From Rhea pennata (Eukaryota > Chordata > Aves > Rheiformes > Rheidae), in the NCBI RefSeq assembly GCF_028389875.1, contig NC_084665.1, positions 23,468,001 through 23,532,000 of the forward strand: a stretch of DNA of 64,000 bases. The letters run 5' to 3'. Below the pieces are notes generated by a model. It had not been told where the DNA came from. It saw only the letters and a program-made list of their open reading frames with translations, and searched no databases. Below, in pieces: positions 48,218 to 59,469 of this stretch. A program made the position numbers and the translations under genes. Numbering within the stretch: position 1 is the stretch's first letter; each line of letters starts with the position of its first letter.

Positions 48218-51200
48218 TGATGTTGCAGGTACGTTAGCCGTGTCTGGAATGCTTTGCTCATGCCTGGGTGGCAATGGAAAGCCATGATTCTCCTATCAGA
48301 AGCTATTCTGCAGAATAATTGTTTTAAAATTTTCTCCTGGTGGCTGAAGTACAATGGGAACTGGTTTGCAGCTGGCCTATCATACTCTCAGATTTTCAGG
48401 TAAATAGTACATTTTGAAGAACATGAACTTTGCTTGAAGGGAGGTCACAAGAGGACTTTAACCACAGGAGAATAAACATTGCTTTCAGATACACTGATGC
48501 AAACCAGTTCCTCCTCCTCTGGCTTCCTCCTCCACCTCCTCCTCACAATGGAGATCATCCACAAGTCAGTGGATCCAGCTAAATCTCCTTTAGTTTAATG
48601 AGGACCTTGTTAATAACCACAGTAAAAACTTTTTAAAACAAGGTGAGGTATATCAAGAACCTTATAGTGTTTTGAACATTTTTCTTTCTAAGCTCTTCAG
48701 TGGGAAGTGAGATATATACATTTAGAGATGGAGAAATAAAGGGAAAGAAAAAGGTGATATATCAAGCCAGAAACATACTATTTAAGGTGGATGCTGAAGA
48801 GGTTCATCATCCAATCTATCTTCATCAAGTTTTCTTCTCACCACATTTTTACAACAGGCACCCTTCCAGGTAACTTTGTGATTATTTTTTAAAGTGTTTT
48901 AGGAAGCTTTCATCTTTAGTAAAAGTCAGTTGATAAATTCCTGATTTCCCTGAAATCAGTAACAGATCTTCCGCTATATTCAGGGAAACCAGGATTTCAT
49001 ATGATGTTTCTATTCTTTTTTGCAAAACTGTAACTGCTAATGATCTTGAAGTTCATTTCCTTGCCTATAAACATCTAGCAATGCATTTACCTTGATGATG
49101 AAATTATTAATAGACAAGGCTGTTATGGTAAGATTACTCTTTCAGCTTTCATCTAAATGCTAACGTTAACTAAACTTGAATCATTCTTTTTTTTCTCCTC
49201 CAGCCCCAACAGAAATGATTATCACCAAATGAACTCCCTGATTTCACTGAGCAATTTTCTTGTAAATGAAATTACTGACTGGAACAAGGGGCTGGGATGA
49301 ACTTATGTAGCTATTTGTCATGTTTCAGAGCAAACAGTGCTTGGAACTCCTTTAATCTTCTCAGGTCTATTTTTTATAGCGTAGGTTTTGCTAACTTCAC
49401 CCTTTTTGGAGGCAACCACCCATCCCAAGAGTGCAGGAGTCTCTGTGCTGCAACCACCATGAAAAGCACACTGATACAGCAAGAACATTTGACTTCTGTA
49501 AAACCTTCAACTTCAGGGTTGTGGTCTTTGGGGCTTTTGTCTAAGGCTTTATCTGAGCCTTATCACTACAGTATTTTAGAGGTATCTGAGAAAAGATTCG
49601 TGTTAAACGTTTCATGTGAAACTATAGGGAGCTGAATTGCTTGATTTAGTGTTCTGGTTTTTGGTTGCTTGTTTTACTTACTGTGTGAGAAACAGTGTTT
49701 GGAACAGGATCTAAGGAAATGTTTGAAGGAAAACAAAGTTGGAGAAATGAGCTTTACTTTTAATCCTGAAAGCAGTTAGTTGCATAGTTGTTCTTGGTTT
49801 TGTTTTGAGCACAAGTCCTGTAAACTCAGGCTCGTGAGACAGGTCTGGCTCCTGCCTGAGTGGGTGTCCCCATGCTGGTTTGCAGCTCATTTCTTCTGCA
49901 GAGATGCAGCTGCTACAGGGTGTCATGGTAGCAGAAGGACAGACAACTTAGCATGTATCAGGAGGCTTTCAATATTGGGACAAAAACATTTAGCTAGCCT
50001 GTGGTTTGTGACAAGACAGAGTGGAGAGTGGATGATGATCTGTACTAAATAGATGTAGTGCTGCATTTTGTATCAGTTAAAGTCATTTTTTCAGGTGGTT
50101 TGTCTTCATTCCTGGATTTAAATCTGTCATTACTGCCTTATAGAAAGAAAAAGTGGAAAGATTAGAAGGCTGGCATCAGGATATATGGGTTTTTTGGTTT
50201 GATATATATATACATTGTTTGCAGGTTGTCTTCTGTCTTACAACCTGATTTTTCAGGTGTTCTGAACATTCACAGTTTCAGGAAGAGTCAAAGATTTGTG
50301 TGTGCATTACTACTTAAACCCTAGTTTTTAGCGATAAAAGAAAAATACCCACATATATCTGAGAAGACAAATGTGGATCCCACATACATGTGTGAGTTCT
50401 TAACGAAGCTCTACAGAAGCTCTGCCTTTAGAAGAAAGTGTTTCTGTTTATCCTTAATAGGAATCCACTGCATGTAGCTGAGTAATGGGATCTCTCAGTT
50501 TTTATTTGCATGTGTTAGCTTTTTCATTGCAAATAGGGCTCTAAATCTTACTTTAGAAATGAGTATTGCACTATATGTGAGTGCATGTTGAAAGGAAGCT
50601 ATTAATAATATTCATTATGAAAACCTGATCATAAGTGTTTTTAGTCCATTAGCCATTCAGCTTTATTTATGTCCTCTTTCAGGAAGAATTTGAAGCCAGA
50701 ATTCAAAATATGAAGTTTGGAAAAAGAGCAACACATGAGGTCATAAAGTACTGTCACATTCAGTATGCTTGAAAATCCTTTTCTTTCTTCAAGTTCTTCT
50801 GATAACCTTTCGAAAGAGGAGTGAGTATTCATCATCTACTGCTTTGCTATCATTAAATTAAAATGATTTTAAGAAACACAACTCTGATGAACCAAACCAA
50901 AGTAATCTGCTAGTTACACAAAATTAGAATGTACTGTACTTCCATAAGTTGTTTAAATGTACTATGACTAACAGTCCTTTATTGAATCTTGATCCTTCAC
51001 CCTTCAGGCTTACGTGACATAACTTTATTCTTGAGTATTCATCCTCACTGACATAATATGTAGTACTCTGATCCATCTAAGGATAGAAAAAAAATAAATA
51101 CATTATTGAAATACTTGTAATTAAATTCCCATCTTCATGAACTTATTCAGACTGACCTGCGTTAGATTTACATATTTCTAAAAAAAAATAGGTCTAGATC

Positions 51201-51899
51201 CACAGTGTCCTTAGGTCTCACTTTGCAAAATGCCACTCTCAGCATTGAAGTTTTGCACTAAACTAAAGCATATTATGAGCTTGGGGAAAGCAGAATGATA
51301 TTCTAAAAGAAAAAGATTGTTTTCCTGTCAGAAAGCTTGATCTCTCATTCCCATGTTTGTGTCTCTAAAATAGTATGGGAATGCATGCATTGCAGGATTT
51401 ATAAATTTAAAACTGCTTGTAGTTACTACTTTATCTGATAAATAAAACCAGCTTACACAGCGGAGCTCAAAAAGAAAATGTTTCTTATGATTTTCTTGGA
51501 ATATAGTTACTGTCAGCTCCTGAGATTTCCGGTATATGTTTACTGTTTTAATGTATCCCTGCAGCTACGACTTGATCCTGTTGCATTTAGCAGTTGTGAG
51601 TTTGGGATTTGAAATGTCAGCAGAGGGGCTGCTCTCAATGCATCACTGCTGCCAGGGGTAGCCCTGGCTGTGGCAGCCACTTTCAGGAGCTGCTGCTGTT
51701 CATATTTCACAAAGGCCTCAGGAAAAGTAGTCTGAGAAATAGGGCAGTGTAAAAAAGAAATAGTCTTGGCTAATCTGTCTTCCTGTTCTGGTTAACATAT
51801 GGAGAGGTATGTTTATTGTATATAATGGAAATTATTTTATGATGCATAGGGAGAATTTTCTCTCTGATTTACATAAAAAATGCAATGGTTAGCCTGATG
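48218..51899. other. Intergenic DNA, no gene seen
   Basis: No exon, RNA gene or identifiable transposon. A (CCT)-rich stretch lies near 48508-48545. Open frames are short and unremarkable. Confidence 0.5.
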
Positions 51900-52960
51900 T
51901 AATCATTTGGCATTCAGTGTTTTTCGATTGGCTGCTGCTCAAAGGCTGAAGTGTTTTTTGCATGAAGAATAGGTCTCTAACTTCTGAATTAATTTCTGTG
52001 GGAGACAATATGGATGCAATGTTTTTAAAGCTTAATTTAGATTCAAATTAGTGTGAAGGCAAGCTCCTTGAGTCACCTAGTCTTTCTCTGCAGAATCATT
52101 TCTAATTGAATGTTAAGATCAAAGTTTAAGTTTATAAGAAAGAAAAACAAGTGCAGATAAATAGTTATTATCTGACATCCTTATGAAAATTCATGACCTG
52201 CAGCTTTATCAGAGACCTTTTAAGAATTCTAATTGTGAAGTATGCATAACTATTAAATGGCTAGAACGCTTCAGTCTCTTGATAAGAAGCGAGTTAAATA
52301 ATTGTCCTGTTTAACTTGTGCTTGTTAACCTTTAAGGTCAACTAGTTTGAACATACGTTTAATGAAATCCTGGAGCCAGAATTTATGATACTGCTGCTGA
52401 ATGTTAAATTGGACAATTTACATAAGCAGGACATTAACCTTCTGAGCACTAAATAGCATTTTAGCACTTAGCCGCTGGGGACAATAAGGGACATGTTCTA
52501 TATATTTGTGATTAGCTTGCCTGGAAACTCTCATGATGACCAATTGGCCTACCAAGTTTAGCAGCATAATTAAATGAATGGACTCAGCCTAAGTAAATTA
52601 TCAGTGCTGTGTACAGTATATCATTATAGTCCCAAGGAAAAAAAAAGATATGAATAATTTAATATTACATTACTAATTTATCAATGCTAAGTGACTGTGA
52701 GGAGGCTCTTTGTAATTCGTTGTTTTAAATTTGATATTTGATTTACTGCTGGTGTGATTAAACTTGAACCTATTTCATTTCTTTATCGGAAATTTATGGT
52801 AACAGCAGACTTTTTCACATGGTAATGGATGTATTTTTCGTTTTCTTCTGCTTTGATGATAATAGCAAATACAAAGTATTATACATTGCCAAACTTGTAA
52901 TTAAGCAATTTGTCATAACAAGGCATGTGTGTCCTCTTTTGGCTGGGAGATCTTGTAGCA
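51900..52960. promoter_or_regulatory. Candidate conserved non-coding element
   Basis: About 1 kb without repeats or homopolymers over 10 bases and without a meaningful open frame. It is dense in homeodomain-type cores (TAATTA, AATTA, TTTAAT), octamer-like ATGCATAA near 52241, and GATA (GATAAG near 52280) and SOX-like ACAAT words. This texture is typical of vertebrate developmental enhancers in the deserts next to genes such as TGFB2. Conservation was not tested, so this is a judgement from composition. Confidence 0.35.
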
Positions 52961-52979
52961 GATAAGGGTAGCAGACTTG

Positions 52980-53584
52980 CAGATGTCAGTGCTCCGAGCT
53001 CGGGGAACAGAGGAATATCGGCGTAGGGAACATTTTTCTCACAGAGCTGAAAGGTATCCTTGCTCTGCCTACCTCAGTACGCTCTCAGGGCAAGCTAAGG
53101 CGACATGTTGGAAGCAAGCGATGTGGTTTTGGAGGGGGTGAAAGCTCTGCTTGTTCAACAAGGCTTCACGTCCTTGTTGTGTTCGGTGCTGCAGGGGCAC
53201 GTGCCAGGGCACGTTAGGATGCAGGATGTGGACCGCTTCCCGGGGCCGAGCAAACGCCCGGTTGCTTTTGCTCAGATGCTTGCATTAGCTGTGAGGTGCC
53301 TTCAGATGGGTGCTACGCAGGAGCTCGGGCCCGGCACGTGCGTGCAGACGGCGGCTTGGCCTGGCAGCCGCCGGGTGTGGAAGCACTGCACCCTCCCGCG
53401 CAGCACGTCCACCCAGGAGCTCACACTCCGTCACCCAGCAGAGCGAGGGGAATTGAGTTTACCAGAGCCAAAGACACTGCCTTTTCTCATGGTTAACTTA
53501 CACTTTTTGTGGGCTGAGAAAGAGACATTTTTGCAGATTCTGCTACCCACAGCCATTGCCACTGGTAGAGTATTTAAGTTATAG
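52980..53584 (+). other. GC/CpG-rich patch with a 159-codon open frame
   Basis: The G+C and CpG content rises sharply against AT-rich flanks, especially at 53190-53450. A plus-strand ATG frame at 53105-53584 encodes 159 residues. I see no domain, signal peptide or membrane segment, and the frame may be open only because of low AT content. It may be a small CpG island or promoter of an unannotated transcript. Not called a gene. Confidence 0.3.
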
Positions 53585-53748
53585 AAACATTCTTATGGAA
53601 AAAAAAGAAAACAGTGAGCAAGGGGTCTCATCACTGAACGAACGAATCAGGACAGTGACAGCACACAGCAAGTTAACAGCTCAGTGGCATTTCAGAGTGT
53701 GAGGGAGTTCTAGGGGGAGGACAGTCTTTTTATAATAATAGTTTAGGA

Positions 53749-53799
53749 TTTTTTTTTTTTTTTTTTGTCTTCTCTTTCTCTCTCCTGTGGATTGTTCAG
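53749..53799 (+). other. Strong 3' splice-site-like sequence
   Basis: An 18-T run (53749-53766) continues into GTCTTCTCTTTCTCTCTCC and ends in TTCAG at 53795-53799, a good plus-strand acceptor. It is followed by about 200 bases of purine-rich GAA/GAG sequence (53800-54000) resembling exonic splicing enhancers. No protein is recognised downstream; a non-coding exon is possible, as is chance. Confidence 0.3.
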
Positions 53800-54000
53800 T
53801 TTCAGAGAGGAAGAGAGGAAGGGGTTGCTGAACCGGGAAAGAGGCACAAGGAATAAAGCAGGAACCAAAGTCATTGAAAGGGGGGAGAGCAGAGAATGAG
53901 GAAAGTGCATAAAGCTCAGAATGAAAGCAAAGGGGAGAAGGATGAGATGAAGTGGAAGAACAGTCCATGGCAAGATAGAAATGAAAAGAGCCCCAAGATC

Positions 54001-57000
54001 CAGCTGTGGAATTGTGCAATGACACTAACAGGATGATGTGATAGTACTGTTGTCTTTCCCTTATGAGATAAAGCAAGGGGAACCACTGAACTCCACTGTC
54101 ACTCTATCCCATGGAGTATGCTGAAGGTGCAGGAGAGGCTGAGTGTTCCCAGCAAGCCCAGGATCTGTGTGTGTGTGTGCTGGGCATGTGGAGGACTCAA
54201 CATCTCAAAATTTGACTTTCCAACTTTCCAGGGTCCTCCTACTTCAGGTTCTGTATGAAGACTGACCTGTTTCTTCACCACTGGAGAAGGGATAATGGTT
54301 CTGAGGCTGATTTTAGTCATTCTGTTGATGTACCAATAAAAGAATGTAAACTTCATCCACTGGTGAATTTACTGTAGGATGGCCATGATACACTCACAGA
54401 GCCTGGATGGATTAGGCCTTCATAGTCATTCAGCTATTCTCATTCCCTCATCGTATGATAGTGGTGCCTGAGGAAGTCATGAAATGTGAGAAAGACACAG
54501 TAGAGTTCATATTGCATAGCTCTTTATACATACAATCTAATTAAGGAGGAGAAGAGGTTCAGGTTCATGTGTGCTATCACCTTATGCCTCCCAGAAGTAA
54601 ATGACCATACAATCAGTGTCTCAACTTTCTCTCATTTTTACGTCTTTTTGGCAATGCAGAGGATGATGGTGAAAAAATCATCCTTCCTGAAAGCTAAGAT
54701 CAGAATTTTATGTGTATTTAAGTGATTATTTAATCTGTGCCTAAGAACTATGACTTGTTGCATCTAATTCTGTTGCATAATAACATAGCAGTTCATTAGA
54801 TATAAGATTAGACTAGTTCCTTAAATTCTACTTCTTCCAAGTACTTTGGTAGAAAGGAAAAAGGAAGAAATGTGAACTCTGATCTCTGAAAGAGAACCAC
54901 TCCTTACAAATACAGTTCTGGTTTTCACGAGTGGCCAAGTATTTGTGGGAAGCAACACAAAATTTCTGCCAATTTTCTCTGGAATCAAGCAGAAATCATT
55001 TCCGAGAATACAATCCTACCTTTGAAATTTGTCTTGAATATGCAAATACTTTTTGATTCAAAGCAGAATACATCAGACATACCGGGAAGTTTATGATTGA
55101 CTGGGAAATTTTACTGCTTTTAAAAACCTGAACCAAACCCTCATGTTTTCCACAGTCTAGACAAATTACTTCAGTTGGTATTTTGGATGCTTCCACTCTG
55201 GCTAGCTGATGTGTGCTAACCTTTTCAATCTCACTTACTGATTACATCGCAGTTAGAAACTATTAATAACAAAATACCTGAACAAGAAAAAAATGTACAG
55301 TTAAAACCATCAATAGACTTATTAATATGCCTGATCACATCCCCCTGATGATTAGTCAAGGTGTCATCTGACAACTGTAGACATCTGGTAGACCCAAAAA
55401 AACAATTTAAAAAAGGAAATATGTGTTTTCAGAAGCTGATTTTTCTCTGAAAAGAAGCTCTTTCAGTTGCTGATTTTTCCATATAGAGAAACTTGGGTGA
55501 CCTGAGTTCAAGGCCTGGTTTTGGCACACAAATTTGTGTGATATTGGTGCAAGTCACTGTGCTCAAATGTTTCAGCTTCTGAGCTCAAGTCCTGCAGCAT
55601 ACAAAATGTAGGTAAAAGGGCTATCTATCCCTCCTTCAAAAAATGCTGTGAGGAGATATAATAGGACTGTGAGCTACTTTTACACTAATAAAAACTATGC
55701 AAGTAGTTCCCCTTTCCAGGAAATAAAAGAAATAAATTAAAAGTTACTCAAAAAAATAACCTTTGTAGCTAAAAAGTTTTCTACCTGGTGTGGAATAAGT
55801 AGACTTCCATCTGATATCAGGGAAAAAGTCACGCACTAGCCCTTTTTAGCCCCAGAGACTCAAACTCTTAAAAAAGATACATTATCAGCACTGCATGGAT
55901 CTATTTCTCCACTTCATTTTTGTGGCATCAGTGCATCAGTGCTTTCAATCAGCCATCACTGGGATTACAAGGTGCAGGGGGGCTTCAAAAACAATTTTAA
56001 ATGCACTCTTCTATGTATGACAATCACCTTTCCCTTCCTCTGCTCTTCCTTCCAGGTATTTGTCATTTGAGACACTTCTCTATACATCTGCCAAACAGTT
56101 TTACAAATGCACTCAAAGTTCTTCACTTTCCAGCAGTGGCTCTGCAGGTGAGCACTGTCCGTCTGAAGCAGCACCAGTAGAGCCACACAGAGAGAGGACC
56201 TGCAGGGGAAGCCGGAGGAGGGAGAGCAGAGGAAGCAGGAGAGAGCGGCTTGAAAAATGTGCCTGTTTCATCAGCGATATTCGTCAGTCTGAAATGCTGA
56301 AAAGATTGGTGAGGGCTGTTCAGTGATAAAACTTGGATTTTTAATTTTGTGATCGCAGGCAACAGTGATGAGTTCAGTTAGTAGAACCAGTACAGACAGA
56401 AACCTTCTAATGTGGTGGCAGTCTGCAAATAGCAGCAAAGTAGCACAAATCCTAACTAAAAAAGACCGATCTCTTAAGACTCATTATGTATATATCTGCA
56501 AACCTCATCAGCTTTATTCAGGCCAAGCTCAATTTCCACCTCTTTTGTTTCTCTGCTCTTCACATTGTTGGAATTCAATATAATCAGCCAGTTACATGTT
56601 TTGGGGACTGGTCCTTAGTATTGTATTCAAGTGAATTCAGTCTTTCACTTTTTCTCCTCAGGTAAGCCTGCAAAATATTCCTCTCTATCCTCCACTGCAG
56701 TGTTATTTGCCGTACCATTGCTTCTGTCCTGTTTCCACTGTAATGGAAACCTTGTGTTCTCATTCACTTGCCTTTTTCCCCTCACCTTCATCCAGGAATG
56801 TTTTTGATAATTCTGGAGCAGACAGTCTCCTGTTAGAGAAGTAAATTCACATAGGACCATGCAAGTGTTGCACCAGAGGATACTGAGGAGGAATGGAATA
56901 AATAGCATCTCTCTCCCCAGTAAATATGCACCAGATTACACAGAGAAACAGAATTTTCCTTCAGAGCAAGTCTTTGCCCAATTCGTGGTGTAGTATGGAC

Positions 57001-59400
57001 TAACCTATGCGTTAAGCTGTTTGCGAGTTTTTAAATTTTTTAGTTAAAACATTTTTAAATTGTAGCAGATGTATCAGTGGAATGCATCAGTCATGCAGAG
57101 GGACTTTTCATCACACCTTTAGAACTGCCTGTGCTAATTTGCACCTACAGGAAGCTGCACATTTAAAGTTACTGGCTTTGCTTTGTCTTCAGTTTCATAT
57201 GCATTTTTAATGACACTGTTTAATGATACCATCAGTTCCTTAAATACCCCTCATCTTCTATTTAACCATGCTAACGATAGCGTATATACAGAAATTGAGA
57301 TACATAAAGAATTATTTTGTAAGTGTTAGTGGAAGCTGTGGAGTCCCTCTCTGGATCTTTCTTTCTCTTCCACTTAACATTTTCTATTTATTAAAAAGTT
57401 ATAGATACTATTCCTAGTCAAAACCTATATGGAATTATGTTTTATACAAGCTCTAAAAATATGTAATCTTAAAGAATTTTTGAGATGAAAAAGTCAATGT
57501 AGCACTGTAGAAGTCTGTCTGAAGCAATTTGAAAATTCTTTTAGTCTTTCTGTTGCTGTAAGAGATCTTCCCACGAAACAATTGCTATCTTTTAAGAAAA
57601 AGAGAAAGACATTTCTCTGACATGTTTTCCATGCAGATGTTCTTAAATATAATCCCTTCTGTTGCTTTGGTAAGTCAATCACACTAACAGGTACCAGTTA
57701 TTCAGTGAATGCCTTGGGCTAAATAGAGCAAGTGACAAAAACACTTTTAGGTTGTCATGTGTTAATGTAAAATGCCCCCAGACCCCAATGCTTATTCATC
57801 TTCATCTAGTTGACTAATGCTTTTCCCATGTTGTTACATGTTGGTAAATTAAAGAAGCCTTCCAGACAGTTCTGTCAACAGTTTACTGAAATGTACCTCA
57901 TTAGTGAGGTTGAGCTGTCACATGAGTGTAATTTAATCCTATTGAATTATCATTCAAAAATGCTTGAATACCAGGCCTTTGTACTCTGAGAAAGAAGGTT
58001 TTCTAGGAACACTGCCACATTTTAAATTGATTAGATGTGAAGCATGCTATGAAAAGAAAAAAACAGAGTTTTTTAAACTTACAGTAAAGCTTATGACAGC
58101 TCTTTAACTGCATCTTATATTTCAGAGAGTAGCATAAGGCCAGGTGCACTACCATCGAGCCTTTGTTTTTCATGTAGCATAACAGAGCTGAGAGGCTGAA
58201 TGTCATGCTTAAAATTGAACATTTTTCCTCATCTGAACAACAGAATGAAAAAACAGAAAAAAAATGCAAGAAATTAGGAACATGGGGTGGATTTCAATGT
58301 GTGTTCTAGTAGATCATATGCATATGGTGCTCTTTTTGAAATCTTTGGAATCAGTTCTGTATTATTTGACCAATTCAAATAAGATTTAATCCCTGAAGTT
58401 TAGAATTTGTTCTGTACATCATGTATGGGTGCCAGGAGTCTTTAGCACACACTGCTCCTACTGAGATCATAGAAACAGCCCCATCTGCAGCCTGACTATA
58501 ATATGGTTGGGAAGGCTCCAAAGTGGTATGTATTTGAAAAAAAAAACCATCTGTTTAGTGAAACAGAGCACTTCCTAAAAACATATCTATTTCAATAATG
58601 TTTTCTGTTACAACTGATATGGGGGGATTCAGGATAGAATTGATAATCAGAATGAGATGATCCAAATATACCCAAGGATGGGCTTTCCCAACCTATGGCA
58701 GATCATGGTTCAACTCTCCTGTTTCCTGCATCCTAACTGCACACTCAAAATGCTAGACTATCAGATTCACAGGAAAAACTGCAAAAGATCATGGATAGTC
58801 TTGATACAGAACAGGAACCATCTTTAAATCTTACACAACAGGATAATAGTTTCTCATTCACATCAGCATTCGGTCCCAAGCAAAGGGGTGACATGATAGA
58901 TGAAGTGCAGTATTCATGTGTATATTTGTCCCCTATCAAAAAAGACAGAGGAGAAGTGCAATGATGTCCCAGCAACTCTTGGTTGCAGAGCAGTGGAAAA
59001 GACTTCTGCCGCAGAACAGGAAGAACACACCTACTCGAGTCCTGTTCCCACTGAAGGTCACCAAGGAGTCTCTGTGGAGTGAGTCCTCAGTGCTTAGGGC
59101 CAGCCCTACCTAGTTTTCTCTTCTGGTAGCTCTGCTAGCTTTACATATTTAATGAGATTTTATGGTTTTAGGCATTGTAAATTATATTCGCTTTCTCAGA
59201 CCTCTAAGACCTTCCTCCACCTACCTTCCCTTACCTGTCAAGTTTCACTGGGTATGCTTTAAATTCCAGAGAGGAGAATACTGACTTTGCATAACATAAA
59301 TGAAAGAGCCACAAAGCGTTACATTTTCATACAAATTACATGAAACCCCCAAGATTCTGTCCTTGAGGGGAGACAGCAAAGTAGCAACTGTGCAGAGAAA
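54001..59400. other. Intergenic DNA, no gene seen
   Basis: AT-rich, with short chance frames. A short (TG)n lies near 54167-54179 and a purine-rich patch near 56195-56250. The stretches 57060-57260 and 57770-57960 lack repeats and have an enhancer-like texture, but nothing firmer can be said. Confidence 0.5.
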
Positions 59401-59414
59401 CAGGGGCTTATGTC

Positions 59415-59469
59415 TGTGTGTGTGTGTGTGTGTGTGTGCGCGTGCACACCTATGCACGCATGTGTGCAT
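59415..59469. repeat. (TG)12 microsatellite in a long alternating purine-pyrimidine tract
   Basis: Twelve TG units (59415-59438) run into CGCGTGCACAC without breaking alternation until 59449. After one break at 59450 a further 19 alternating bases follow. Such tracts favour Z-DNA under negative supercoiling. Confidence 0.9.

Noticed and set aside
48029..48354. Two minus-strand ORFs over the CR1
   Set aside because: They lie in the 3' end of a truncated CR1 and do not encode reverse transcriptase.
53105..53584. 159-codon plus-strand ORF as a protein gene
   Set aside because: No recognisable domain or homology, the frame lies in a GC-rich patch that favours open frames, and no splice or poly(A) context supports it as coding.
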